DNA from: Gammaproteobacteria bacterium
GTDB lineage: Bacteria; Pseudomonadota; Gammaproteobacteria; Pseudomonadales; Pseudohongiellaceae
DNA length: 64,000 nt
Assembly (NCBI GenBank): GCA_021773355.1
Contig: JAJFKE010000012.1
Location: 1 to 64,000 of the forward strand
Reading direction: 5' to 3'
The notes beneath the pieces are model-generated. The model was not told the origin of the DNA. It saw nothing but the letters and a program-made list of their open reading frames with translations, and did not search any database. This document shows, one piece after another, positions 9,760-18,361 of this stretch; positions within the stretch are counted from its first letter, which is position 1; every line of letters starts with the position of its first letter. A program made the position numbers and the translations under genes.

Positions 9760-10557
9760 ATGAGAACAGCATTTCAATCGGCATTACTGATTTTGGCAAC
9801 GCTTGCCGGCACCGTAAGCTTTGCGGATCGACAAGCAACTGATGATGAAAGACATATAGATGATCCCCGAATTCAGCATCGAAGCTATGAGTTTCCAGCG
9901 ACCGGTGAGACCATTCCCTACGCCCTGTTTGTTCCCTCTGGCTATGATGGAAATCGGGAAACACCTCTAATTGTTTCCTTACACGGGCTGGGCAGGAGCC
10001 ATGATTGGTTAATGGGCTATCACGGTTTGCTCGATCAGGCGGAGGTGAATGGTTACATCGTGGTGACCCCTCTCGGCTATATCCGTCGCGGCTGGTATGG
10101 CTCCCGGGCTATCGATGACATACAGGATGCCGAATACAGCGAACAGGATGTGATGAACGTATTGCAGCTGCTACGCGACGAATTCAATGTCGACAATAAT
10201 CGAATTTATCTCTGGGGTCATTCCATGGGTGGCGCGGGCACCTATCATATTGCAGCCAAATATCCAGACCTGTTCGCTGGTCTTGGAGTTGCGGCACCAG
10301 CGCCAGAGCCAAACGCTCCCATGGTCGAGACCTTGAATAAAATTAAACACCTACCCATTTTTGTTTTACAGGGGGACAATGACGAAGCTGTTCCGGTAGA
10401 AAGAACACGAACCTGGGTAGCGAAAATGCGCGAGCTGGGCATGCAGCACGTGTATGTGGAGATTCCAGGCGGCGATCACTCCCTGCTTATTTCCCAGAAC
10501 AAGGAGAACATGCAGAAATTCATCGACTTTTTTAATATCGTACGAAAGCAGTACTAA
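9760..10557 (+). CDS. Exported alpha/beta hydrolase (PHB-depolymerase/esterase type)
   Basis: 265 residues from the ATG at 9760, with GGAG at 9747-9750. Residues 1-22 form a signal peptide. The catalytic triad is readable: S155 in GHSMGG, Asp in GDNDEAVP and His in GGDHSLL. The oxyanion region is SLHGLGRSHDW. The layout resembles single-domain feruloyl-esterase/PHB-depolymerase-like and prolyl-oligopeptidase-like esterases; the substrate cannot be told. It lies 33 bp upstream of a cytochrome c and PQQ-dehydrogenase pair on the same strand and may be co-transcribed with them. Confidence 0.83.
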   Translation: MRTAFQSALLILATLAGTVSFADRQATDDERHIDDPRIQHRSYEFPATGETIPYALFVPSGYDGNRETPLIVSLHGLGRSHDWLMGYHGLLDQAEVNGYIVVTPLGYIRRGWYGSRAIDDIQDAEYSEQDVMNVLQLLRDEFNVDNNRIYLWGHSMGGAGTYHIAAKYPDLFAGLGVAAPAPEPNAPMVETLNKIKHLPIFVLQGDNDEAVPVERTRTWVAKMRELGMQHVYVEIPGGDHSLLISQNKENMQKFIDFFNIVRKQY

Positions 10558-10590
10558 TTCATACTCAATTTAGAGTTCAATAGAATCAAC

Positions 10591-10920
10591 ATGAAAGCGA
10601 CTAATTTTTACAAGATTGTCATTGCGTTCTCATTTATTTTTCTCGCCCAGCAAAGTTTTTCCGCGGAAGAAGAAAAATTTGATGCTGTAGCCACCTATCA
10701 GTCAACCTGCTTTGCTTGTCATGGAACCGGCGCCGCGCATTCACCCGAAGTAGGCGACCAAATCGAATGGGAGATACGCATGGAAAAGGGCCTGGATACT
10801 TTAGTACAAAGCACAATTAATGGCCTGAATGGCATCATGCCTCCTCGCGGGCTCTGTGCTGACTGCAGCGATGATCAATTAAAAGCGATAGTGGAATTCA
10901 TGCTGGAGAGTAGTCTTTAG
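10591..10920 (+). CDS. Cytochrome c5-like monoheme cytochrome
   Basis: 109 residues. A signal peptide (1-24, ending FSA) precedes one heme site, CFACHG. The C-terminal MPPRGLCADCSDDQLKAIVEFML supplies the likely axial Met and the CxxC typical of the c5 family. It would be a small periplasmic electron carrier. The PQQ-dehydrogenase gene starts 32 bp downstream, which makes this cytochrome its probable electron acceptor. Confidence 0.9.
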   Translation: MKATNFYKIVIAFSFIFLAQQSFSAEEEKFDAVATYQSTCFACHGTGAAHSPEVGDQIEWEIRMEKGLDTLVQSTINGLNGIMPPRGLCADCSDDQLKAIVEFMLESSL

Positions 10921-10952
10921 TATCAATTATAACAAAACATGGAGCACAAATA

Positions 10953-12782
10953 ATGTTGCACTCAAAATATCGATTGTTCAGAAACTTCTTTCTATTATCG
11001 GGTTTGTCAATTGTATTGCTCAGCTGTTCTCCACAGGGAGACTCCACATCGATAGAAGTAGCGACAAGTAGCAGCAGCACTGGCGGAGAAGTAGAACAGC
11101 TTGAGGTTAGTTCCGCGCTTCGACCCATTTCTTCAATTCAAAATATGGATTGGCGACTACACAATCTGGACCTTGCGGGATCACGTTATTCTCCCAGCGA
11201 TCAAATAACCAGAGACAATGTCGCCGAACTGACACCGAAATGGCTGTTCCAACACGGCGTTATCGATGGCGTTAGTAACCAAACAACGCCTGTTATAGTC
11301 GGCGACATAATGTACGTCACCGATTCTCGCGGAAGTGTCTATGCGCTCAACGCTGAGGATGGTCATTTGCTGTGGACCTACGATGTAACAAGACTACTGG
11401 GTGGCGGTAGACGCGAAGGATATATTTTTAGACATCGAGGTGTAGCCTATGAAGACGGCGTGGTCTACTCCGCGGCCGGTTCCTTCATATTTGCACTGGA
11501 TGCCATAACTGGCGAGCCTTTAGAGGGTTTCGGAGACAATGGTCAGGCTCCGGTTATTCTCGATGTATTACAGGAAAAGAATCCAGAGATTGAAACCGCT
11601 ATCTCTGTTGGGTATTGGTTTACAACTGCACCACAGGTTTATGACGGCGTCATCTATGTAGGTACCACGCGCAGCGAAAGTCATATTGCCGGCGGCTATG
11701 TTCTAGCCATAGATGCGAAAACCGGGGAAGGTATTTGGAATTTTAATACCATACCGCAAGATGAAACCGACCAGGGCTGGGATATTGCTGGCCCAACCTG
11801 GGTAGGTGGCGAACGCAATGGAGGCGGTATCTGGGAAACCCCGGCGGTAGATCCCGAATTGGGAATGGTGTATGTGGCGGTGGGCAACCCTTTCGGTGAT
11901 AGCACCAAGCGTGATGGCATGAACTTGTTCTCCGACTCACTGATTGCACTCTCGCTAGAGGAGGGCAATCTTGAATGGTATTACCAACAAGTGCATCACG
12001 ATGTGTGGGACTATGATTCCGGCAATCAACCGGTACTGTTTGATATGGAAGTTGACGGCCAAGAAGTAAAGGCATTGGCTCAGGCGAGCAAAAACAGCTG
12101 GTTGTATATCCTGAACAGAGAGACTGGCGAGCCAGTACACCCCATCATCGAAACACCCGTCTCAACAGAAACTGACGTAGAGGGCGAAGTGCCCTACCCG
12201 ACCCAACCCATTCCACACAAGGCCAATGGCGATCGAATGGAGCCGGTATCACCGGTGTTCCCTACGGATATCCCCGCACAGCATATGGAAGCGAATAATC
12301 TGGTGGAGCAATTCACGCCCATAGGGCCGAGTCAGATATTTTCTCCAGGCTATGGAGGTGGCGCCAACTACGCGCCGATTTCCTATGGCAAAGACACTGG
12401 CTTTCTCTATATCAATGCGATAGATCAACCCTTCAATTCCGGCCGTGATCCGAAGGGCTATTTCTCAGCCTATGATCCAACAAGCGGAGAATTAATCTGG
12501 CGACAGATCTTCGAAGGCTACGGCCAGGCAGGCTCCGTAGTCACCGCAGGCGGCATTGTTTTCGTTGGGGCCGGCAGCAATACAGCAGGCTACTTCTATG
12601 CCTATGACGCCTATACCGGTGAAGAGCTATGGAAGTTCAACACCGGTGCCGGAGTGTTTGCATCGCCAGCGGTGTATGTAATCGATGGTCAGGAATATGT
12701 GACCGTTGCGTCTGGAGGCGGGTCCAGAGGGCGAAGAGGCGGAGATCTAATCCTGGTATTCGCCCTTCCCGAGCGTAACTAG
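10953..12782 (+). CDS. PQQ-dependent quinoprotein dehydrogenase, lipoprotein
   Basis: 609 residues. A signal sequence ends in a lipobox (LLSC, Cys near residue 25), so the mature enzyme is probably anchored to a membrane facing the periplasm. An eight-bladed propeller follows with repeated W-motifs (DIMYVTDSRGSVYALNAEDGHLLWTYD and others) and the characteristic HHDVWDYDSGNQPVLFD. No Cys-Cys pair is present, unlike methanol and ethanol dehydrogenases that carry a vicinal disulfide beside PQQ. The substrate is probably an alcohol, aldehyde or sugar. GGAG lies 9 bp before the ATG. It is paired with the upstream c5-type cytochrome. Confidence 0.88.
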   Translation: MLHSKYRLFRNFFLLSGLSIVLLSCSPQGDSTSIEVATSSSSTGGEVEQLEVSSALRPISSIQNMDWRLHNLDLAGSRYSPSDQITRDNVAELTPKWLFQHGVIDGVSNQTTPVIVGDIMYVTDSRGSVYALNAEDGHLLWTYDVTRLLGGGRREGYIFRHRGVAYEDGVVYSAAGSFIFALDAITGEPLEGFGDNGQAPVILDVLQEKNPEIETAISVGYWFTTAPQVYDGVIYVGTTRSESHIAGGYVLAIDAKTGEGIWNFNTIPQDETDQGWDIAGPTWVGGERNGGGIWETPAVDPELGMVYVAVGNPFGDSTKRDGMNLFSDSLIALSLEEGNLEWYYQQVHHDVWDYDSGNQPVLFDMEVDGQEVKALAQASKNSWLYILNRETGEPVHPIIETPVSTETDVEGEVPYPTQPIPHKANGDRMEPVSPVFPTDIPAQHMEANNLVEQFTPIGPSQIFSPGYGGGANYAPISYGKDTGFLYINAIDQPFNSGRDPKGYFSAYDPTSGELIWRQIFEGYGQAGSVVTAGGIVFVGAGSNTAGYFYAYDAYTGEELWKFNTGAGVFASPAVYVIDGQEYVTVASGGGSRGRRGGDLILVFALPERN

Positions 12783-12797
12783 TTTTCAACCGCTGCT

Positions 12798-12832
12798 GAT
12801 GGCTTCTCTCATACCACGATGAAGAAGCCATC
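12798..12832. terminator. Stem-loop between convergent genes
   Basis: The arms GATGGCTTC (12798-12806) and GAAGCCATC (12824-12832) can pair, followed by TAGTTTTC on the plus strand. It lies 15 bp after the PQQ-dehydrogenase stop codon and overlaps the last codons of the convergent DUF6515 gene. The U-tract is weak, so its use as a terminator is inferred. Confidence 0.45.
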
Positions 12833-13237
12833 TAGTTTTCTGTAGCGCACATTGTTGAAACTATAAAAGGTATTACTACCTTCTCGAATTACTCTATATC
12901 CGCTGGGGAGTGCGGCTACACGAAACCCTGAACGGGGTTTTACGATCACGTAGCCATGAGACATTTTCTGGTAGTAAACTCCTTCGTAGTAATAGTATGT
13001 TTCATCGTCGTGAACAAACCTCAGATGTCCAACTGGCAGACTGCTCAAACTGAACGCCGCTACCGATGTGACCGCTCTAACAGGTGTTGGTCGAACAACT
13101 ACTGTTCTGCTACCAAGCCGGTGATTGTGCAGCAAATTATGTCTATCACCGTTCCTGAAATGCGGATCGGCCTGGACGCTGGATACCGCAAACAGAAAAG
13201 TAAATCCGACTGCACTCGCCAATGAGACTAATTTCAT
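12809..13237 (-). CDS. DUF6515-family exported protein
   Basis: 142 residues. A signal peptide (1-23, ending VQA) is followed by a basic/His segment and two tyrosine-rich repeat-like modules: SLPVGHLRFVHDDETYYYYEGVYYQK and LPSGYRVIREGSNTFYSFNNVRYRK. This is the usual pattern of the DUF6515 family of small envelope proteins. Function is unknown. A GGAG ribosome-binding site precedes the ATG. Confidence 0.75.
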   Translation of the reverse strand: MKLVSLASAVGFTFLFAVSSVQADPHFRNGDRHNLLHNHRLGSRTVVVRPTPVRAVTSVAAFSLSSLPVGHLRFVHDDETYYYYEGVYYQKMSHGYVIVKPRSGFRVAALPSGYRVIREGSNTFYSFNNVRYRKLDGFFIVV

Positions 13238-13356
13238 AAGATTTTCTCCAATGCATTCTCAAAACTATCCGGTACGAATAGTGTTGCTTGTTAACTAAAA
13301 CGCGTGAAGTGAGTATTGGTTTACCAGAGAGGCTGAATTGAACTGACATACCGGAG

Positions 13357-14331
13357 TTAGAGTTTGCTAATCACCAGTCTGAAGCCGATGCTACCGTTAC
13401 GCACGCCGGGATCCACTGCGCCACGTACCGCCGCGCGCACATTGCCAACCGTGTCTGAGTAGGAACCTCCACGCATCACCCACAAGGCATCATCCGATAG
13501 ATTCTCGGCATCATCTTCGGAATCATAGGGATAGGCCTGCATGGGGCTTCGCGTTATTTCCCACACATTACCGCTCATGTCTGCAAGGCCGTGGGCGCAT
13601 TCAGTACAGGGTTTGGAGCCTACGGGCAACACCGCTGTGGAACCATAGTTTGCTAAATCGCTTCGGGTCTCGTTTCCCCATGGAAACACCCTTCCATCTG
13701 TACCTCGGGCCGCCTTTTCCCACTCAGCTTCAGAGGGCAAAATTATCCGGCCACCAGACTCCAGAAAGCTTTTCAAGTCTTCGGGTGTATTAGCTGAGGC
13801 TTTCATTTGCTGTTCCAACCAGCGTGCGTATGCCAAAGCCTCTGGCCATGTAATATTTGTTATTGGAATATTTGCGACCGCTGAAGAGAAAACTGAATTT
13901 GCCTGATCGGGAGAGTCTTCAATGAATGCGCTAAATTGCGCCACTGTAACTTCGAATTTTCCTATGTAGTATTCAGGCAAGTCAACTGTACCCTGACGGC
14001 GACTACTGGACCAACGTTCATTTTCGTAAGCCAGACGATCCAGTGCTGGATTGCTGCCCATCAAGAAAGAACCTGTAGGTATAAGTACGAAACCCAGTAG
14101 TTCGTCATCTGGCAAATACCAGCTATCTGCAAGAAATCCTGCAGTCGCGTCTGCGTCAAAGGTGCTGGTAGTATTCACTGTTAAATAGGTTTGCCCGGAT
14201 TGCAAACTCATCCAGAAAGCGACGAAAACAATCATCGCGCACATGATGCTCAGACCAAGGGCTCGGCCTGGAATTTCATGCTCGTCAGCTTCCATGGCTT
14301 CGGCCTTGTTATCTGCTGTCGCCTTACTCAT
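13357..14331 (-). CDS. Membrane-anchored SUMF1/FGE-like protein, no catalytic Cys
   Basis: 324 residues. One N-terminal transmembrane helix (about residues 28-45) anchors an FGE-sulfatase domain: GFVLIPTGSFLMGSN, YYIGKFEVTVAQF, WPEALAYARWL, ILPSEAEWEKAARG, FPWGNE, GLADMSGNVWEI, MRGGSYSDTVGNVRAAVR...GFRLV. The two catalytic cysteines of true formylglycine-generating enzymes, expected just after RGGS, are absent, so it is probably a binding or structural member. Its ATG overlaps the stop of the upstream NqrB/RnfD-Sel1 gene by 4 bp, indicating translational coupling. Confidence 0.85.
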   Translation of the reverse strand: MSKATADNKAEAMEADEHEIPGRALGLSIMCAMIVFVAFWMSLQSGQTYLTVNTTSTFDADATAGFLADSWYLPDDELLGFVLIPTGSFLMGSNPALDRLAYENERWSSSRRQGTVDLPEYYIGKFEVTVAQFSAFIEDSPDQANSVFSSAVANIPITNITWPEALAYARWLEQQMKASANTPEDLKSFLESGGRIILPSEAEWEKAARGTDGRVFPWGNETRSDLANYGSTAVLPVGSKPCTECAHGLADMSGNVWEITRSPMQAYPYDSEDDAENLSDDALWVMRGGSYSDTVGNVRAAVRGAVDPGVRNGSIGFRLVISKL

Positions 14332-15953
14332 AGTGGAGTCCCATTGCTCTCACAGGCGAATTTCCATTCGTGTATGCAGGCGCGATCATACAATTCTTCG
14401 ACGGACTGGGTCATCAGGTTTTGCCCTCCCTCGCGCAATAGCAAGCGTAGGTCTAATTCGTGGGGCACATCACGGGCGACCAGGTTTGTATCCAACAAAT
14501 TCAAACAGGCTGCGCGAAACTTTAGCTCACACCCCCGGGAAAAATAGCCCAGCGAAAGTTCAGCATTGACTTCAGTAACCTTCCCTTCGCGATAATGCAC
14601 ACCGAGTTCATTACATGCCCAGGCAGCATTATCGCCACAATAAGTTGCCTCCAGTTGTAGCAATCGGTCACAGGCATTCGGCAAACCGCTTATACAGGCT
14701 TGCTGCCAGAACGGCAGGCTATCACCCTGGTGTTTGCTATCGGTTTTGCCCAGCAGTGACATTGAGGCGAAGAACGCAATCCAGATACTCATATGAGCCA
14801 GGTTGGCACGGCCACCAAACCAGTCTAATCGCCAAACATTGAGTACAGACTCCGATCGAATAGATCGCACGGCTCTGTCGATTGCTATGACACTCAGATT
14901 TAGCAATGGCACACAAAGAAGTTTGTCATAGAAAGTTGGAGCGCCTAAGGCACCCAACAAAGAATACAGCCCAAATACTCCCAGACCGTAGAAGACACCA
15001 AATAGGGTCTTCCCCAAAGGGGTTCTAGGAGATGTAGAAGGGTCAGTGATTAACAGGTGTAGTCCAAGAAACACGGCAGCCGGAATTTCCGAATCAAGAA
15101 AATACGGCGTACCCGTGCTAGCGGAATACAGAGCACTAAACCCAAATAAGGTAATCGCCGCCATTCCGGCAACAAGTGTTATGGAAAAAAAATACATCAC
15201 TATCAAACCAATCAGGAACAGGAAGCTGTAGACGTTTGGTGCAAGTGTCAGCGTGGACGCGATTTCCTGACCCCAGGTTAAACTGCTTGTATTGGTGGCG
15301 ATAAGAACTACAGAAAACAAACCCAGGGCAAACGCCGAGGGATTGAAAATATGTGAGCTACGGCCGTCTCGTTGCCAACGTACATACTCTTTTCCCATAA
15401 AGCCCACCGCAATCATCAGAAACTGCATGTAGAACCAATCATCTCTGAACCAAAGGAATAGATTGATACTGAGAATTATGGGAAAAGGGCCGAAGCCCAG
15501 ACTGTATTCGCGACGACGTGACCAGGCCAACAGCATATCGAAGGCGTAGGCGAACAACAGCTGCGCCAGAATTAACCAAGCATGGTCATATACCGGTCGC
15601 CAGTAATACCCCCAGTAGGCGTACACAGCCAGTTGCACAGTTGCCTGAATATAATGTTGCGGACGCAGCAACACGCTAAATACACGCTCTTGTTTGCTGC
15701 TTCGGGAATTGAAAAGCAGATATGCCAGCCAGATTAGCAGAGACGCTGCGGCACCCGAAAAAGACCAGACCAGAGCGGCACTGCTCTGGACTCGGGGAGC
15801 AAGACTCATTAACGCCAAGGCAATCGCCAAGGCAAAGGGTACTCTAAAAGCGGCCGTGGAAATCTTCGCTGCTACCTCAGAGACAATCTGATTATCAGCG
15901 GGTTTTCTGTTTTTAGAACGGCTACTTTTTTTTGAATTGGCGGAGACAGCCAT
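14328..15953 (-). CDS. NqrB/RnfD-like membrane protein fused to Sel1-like repeats
   Basis: 541 residues from the ATG at 15953. About eleven to twelve hydrophobic helices span residues 30-400. The SHIFNPSAFALGLF and LLITDPSTSPRTPLGKTLFGVFYG segments resemble the NqrB/RnfD ion-pumping subunits of Na+-NQR and Rnf complexes. The covalent-FMN threonine motif (SGAT) of NqrB was not found. Residues 435-541 are cysteine-rich Sel1/Hcp-like repeats (CGDNAAWACNELGVHYREG, SLGYFSRGCELKFRAACLNLL), probably periplasmic. No other nqr/rnf subunit is nearby. It overlaps the FGE-like gene by 4 bp, so the two products probably work together. Function is unknown. Confidence 0.75.
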   Translation of the reverse strand: MAVSANSKKSSRSKNRKPADNQIVSEVAAKISTAAFRVPFALAIALALMSLAPRVQSSAALVWSFSGAAASLLIWLAYLLFNSRSSKQERVFSVLLRPQHYIQATVQLAVYAYWGYYWRPVYDHAWLILAQLLFAYAFDMLLAWSRRREYSLGFGPFPIILSINLFLWFRDDWFYMQFLMIAVGFMGKEYVRWQRDGRSSHIFNPSAFALGLFSVVLIATNTSSLTWGQEIASTLTLAPNVYSFLFLIGLIVMYFFSITLVAGMAAITLFGFSALYSASTGTPYFLDSEIPAAVFLGLHLLITDPSTSPRTPLGKTLFGVFYGLGVFGLYSLLGALGAPTFYDKLLCVPLLNLSVIAIDRAVRSIRSESVLNVWRLDWFGGRANLAHMSIWIAFFASMSLLGKTDSKHQGDSLPFWQQACISGLPNACDRLLQLEATYCGDNAAWACNELGVHYREGKVTEVNAELSLGYFSRGCELKFRAACLNLLDTNLVARDVPHELDLRLLLREGGQNLMTQSVEELYDRACIHEWKFACESNGTPL

Positions 15954-16127
15954 TGTGCATCGCTCAAGCGGGAGAATTGGTCGATGGCAAGAATAAACCA
16001 CCTACTGGTGCAATTCAATTTGGCGCCGGCAATGGTCAAGCCTTTGTCAGAGTAAGGAACAGGGCCCGAACAACACTGGGAATTACTGCAAACGCTTAAT
16101 TGCGGCGCAGCAATTCATGGGGCTAGC

Positions 16128-16472
16128 TTAGTTATCGCTGAACTCGCCGTGAGCCTCGTCAGGGTGGTCTGGATGAGTCTGTTCATGCTCATAATCTGCC
16201 TGATGCCCGTGCTGGCGGCCTTCATCATGGGAGGAATGATGCCGGTCATGGTCATGATGTCCACCGCCAACAGCAGCGTTAGCCATGCGAAATGGAGCCG
16301 CTATAACGGTGCCGGTGGTATCTGCTGCAACACCAACTACCGCGCCGGTAAGCTGGAAGGGTGCTTTAATTACTGCTGCGGTGGTGTCCACTGCCACACC
16401 AATTACCGCGCCAATACAGCTGCTGAGCGACAGGCCTAAAGCCAGAGTTAGGATCATCTTAGGGTACTTCAT
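16128..16472 (-). CDS. Small lipoprotein with duplicated motif and His-rich tail
   Basis: 114 residues. The signal peptide ends in a lipobox (LSSC, Cys19). Two near-identical modules follow: AVIGVAVDTTAAVIKAPFQL and VVGVAADTTGTVIAAPFRM. The tail from about residue 70 is extremely rich in histidine and acidic residues (HHDHDRHHSSHDEGRQHGHQ and onward). Such tails often bind Zn, Ni or Cu, but this is inferred. AGGAG lies 7 bp before the ATG. No neighbour suggests a metal pathway. Confidence 0.75.
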   Translation of the reverse strand: MKYPKMILTLALGLSLSSCIGAVIGVAVDTTAAVIKAPFQLTGAVVGVAADTTGTVIAAPFRMANAAVGGGHHDHDRHHSSHDEGRQHGHQADYEHEQTHPDHPDEAHGEFSDN

Positions 16473-16744
16473 GTGCGATCTCCTACGGTCCCCGCTACTC
16501 AGGGTGAGGGCAAGGTTGACCTAATCTAGGCCACCAAGACTTAATAACAGCTGAATTATGACAAAAAGTAAATACATGGCGTTAGCGCTAATCTCGTATG
16601 CCACTGTTGCCGACAGGATAGGCAAGCGGATCACACTCCTTTGGGGGTCCAATTTCTTCTTGAAAAATGGCTAAAACAAGCGTAGTTTCAGTCAATTAGC
16701 TACTGTTAACTCAACCAAGAATTAGAATACTGTTGGAGGCACAC

Positions 16745-17752
16745 ATGAACAACAGAGTACCAGCCAAATTGTCGATCGCGATCATTAGCATACTGACGGC
16801 ACCACTATTGCTGGCGCAAGCAGGTGATATGCCGCGTACTGAATATGGCCACCCGGATTTTCAGGGAACCTACACCTTCAGAACTCTGACCCCCCTTAAC
16901 CGTCCTAGAGAATTGGCGGATAAAGCCACACTAACCGCTGAAGAAGCTGCGGAATGGGAAGCTTTTGAGAGACGTCGGCAGAATCGTGACTTGATTATCG
17001 ACTCAGTGGGCGGTGCCGGTTATCCACCCGGTGTAATTTCCTACAATGAATTCTGGTACGAGCGCGGCGTTGAGACAATAGCCGATCGACGTACTTCACT
17101 GATCTATGATCCACCAAATGGTCGAATTCCCGCGACCAATGCAATAGGCCAGGAAAGGCGTGCTGCCTACGGACAAATGGTGTTCGAAAGTGCTGGCCCC
17201 GAAGGACGTACTACGGTTGATCGCTGCCTAACGGGCTTCGTCGCCGGACCACCTATGATTCCTGGTTCATACAATAACAATATGCAGCTGGTACAAACCA
17301 AAGACCACATCATGATCTTAAATGAAATGGTACACACGGCTCGCATTATCCCCTTAGATAAGGAACACAGTACTAAGCAATTGAAGTGGGAAGGCGATTC
17401 CATTGCCCATTGGGAGGGTGATGAGCTGGTGATTCACACCCAGCACTTCTACCACGACTACAATCTCCGAGGTATGTCGGATCAAGCAGTGATTCAAGAG
17501 CGATTCACCTATGTTGATGAGAATACCCTGGAGTACGATTTCACCGTAGAAGACCCGCTTTCCTGGGACGATACCTGGTCGGGAAAGGTGCCCATGCGCC
17601 GAGCAGCCGATCCCGTGTACGAATATGCTTGTCACGAAGGTAATCATGGTTTGCAGGGAATCCTCGCAGGCTGGAGACGCTATGAATCCATGGGCATGAA
17701 TGGTGACGGCACACCGAAGTCGGAGACTGGAAAAGTCGCACTGGAAGAATAA
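16745..17752 (+). CDS. Uncharacterised exported protein
   Basis: 335 residues from the ATG at 16745 (TGGAGG at 16734-16739). A signal peptide (1-25, ending LAQA) is followed by DMPRTEYGHPDFQGTYTFRTLTPLNRPREL, a duplicated-looking beta-rich region, paired motifs such as LVQTKDHIMILNEMVHTARIIPLD and IAHWEGDELVIHTQHF, and VYEYACHEGNHGLQGILAGWR near the end. I have seen this type as a hypothetical protein in marine gammaproteobacteria, but I know no assigned function. It is monocistronic and is followed by a strong terminator. Confidence 0.7.
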   Translation: MNNRVPAKLSIAIISILTAPLLLAQAGDMPRTEYGHPDFQGTYTFRTLTPLNRPRELADKATLTAEEAAEWEAFERRRQNRDLIIDSVGGAGYPPGVISYNEFWYERGVETIADRRTSLIYDPPNGRIPATNAIGQERRAAYGQMVFESAGPEGRTTVDRCLTGFVAGPPMIPGSYNNNMQLVQTKDHIMILNEMVHTARIIPLDKEHSTKQLKWEGDSIAHWEGDELVIHTQHFYHDYNLRGMSDQAVIQERFTYVDENTLEYDFTVEDPLSWDDTWSGKVPMRRAADPVYEYACHEGNHGLQGILAGWRRYESMGMNGDGTPKSETGKVALEE

Positions 17753-17810
17753 GCTGCACTACTAAATCAAAACCCTGGCATGGTCTGCGGTTTTGGAAAT
17801 TCAAAAAAAG

Positions 17811-17846
17811 CCAGAGTTGGGTTACCATCCAATTCTGGTTTTTTTT
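17811..17846 (+). terminator. Rho-independent terminator
   Basis: The stem CCAGAGTTGG / CCAATTCTGG (one mismatch, 17811-17838) is followed by eight T residues (17839-17846), and A7 lies just before it. It ends the uncharacterised exported gene. The A-run could also let it stop transcription from the other side. Confidence 0.85.
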
Positions 17847-17902
17847 CGATCTTCATCCACAACAATACCAAGCTCAAATTTTCACTTGGACCAAAACTCC
17901 CC

Positions 17903-18346
17903 ATGCTGAATAAAAAAATCCCCTGGCTTGCTTCATTACTCTTTACTAGCTTAACGCTAGGGCCTAATGTGTTAGCGGAGGTCAACTCCGTGTACATCTC
18001 CTCGCGTCTGGATCCCAACGCCATAATTATCACCGAAGTGGATATTGTATTTATTTACGATGCGGAAATCGCGAATAGTCTGCCAGACACAAAATCTAGT
18101 TGGTATTCCAGTAAAAGACAATTCAGCAACAACGCCGGAGAAAAAATAGACATTGTAAATGTGTTTGTACCACAGGGTTTCGATTCGGAAATGGCAAGCT
18201 TGCCTTCGCGTCGATCCGCAGCACTTAAAGTTTTGGTATTTGCATACCACGATGATTCGAAAGCAGCTCCGCGGGATATTACGCAAATGAGCGACGTGGC
18301 AATAGAAATCGATCCTTTTGGTATTCGGGTCTCCGAAAGAGATTAA
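17903..18346 (+). CDS. Unknown small exported protein
   Basis: 147 residues from the ATG at 17903; an upstream in-frame start would have to read through the terminator hairpin, so it is unlikely. A signal peptide (1-24, ending VLA) precedes a compact domain with EVDIVFIYDAEIANSLPDTKSSWYSSKRQF and a beta-rich end. I do not recognise the family. Faint resemblance to secretion-system accessory lipoproteins was considered, but there is no lipobox and no such genes nearby. It lies 15 bp upstream of a LysE-type exporter gene. Confidence 0.6.
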   Translation: MLNKKIPWLASLLFTSLTLGPNVLAEVNSVYISSRLDPNAIIITEVDIVFIYDAEIANSLPDTKSSWYSSKRQFSNNAGEKIDIVNVFVPQGFDSEMASLPSRRSAALKVLVFAYHDDSKAAPRDITQMSDVAIEIDPFGIRVSERD

Positions 18347-18361
18347 AGAGGTAAGTTCTGA

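Noticed and set aside
16285..16524. 79-residue ORF antisense to the His-rich lipoprotein
   Set aside because: Its repeats mirror the duplicated modules of the lipoprotein on the other strand.
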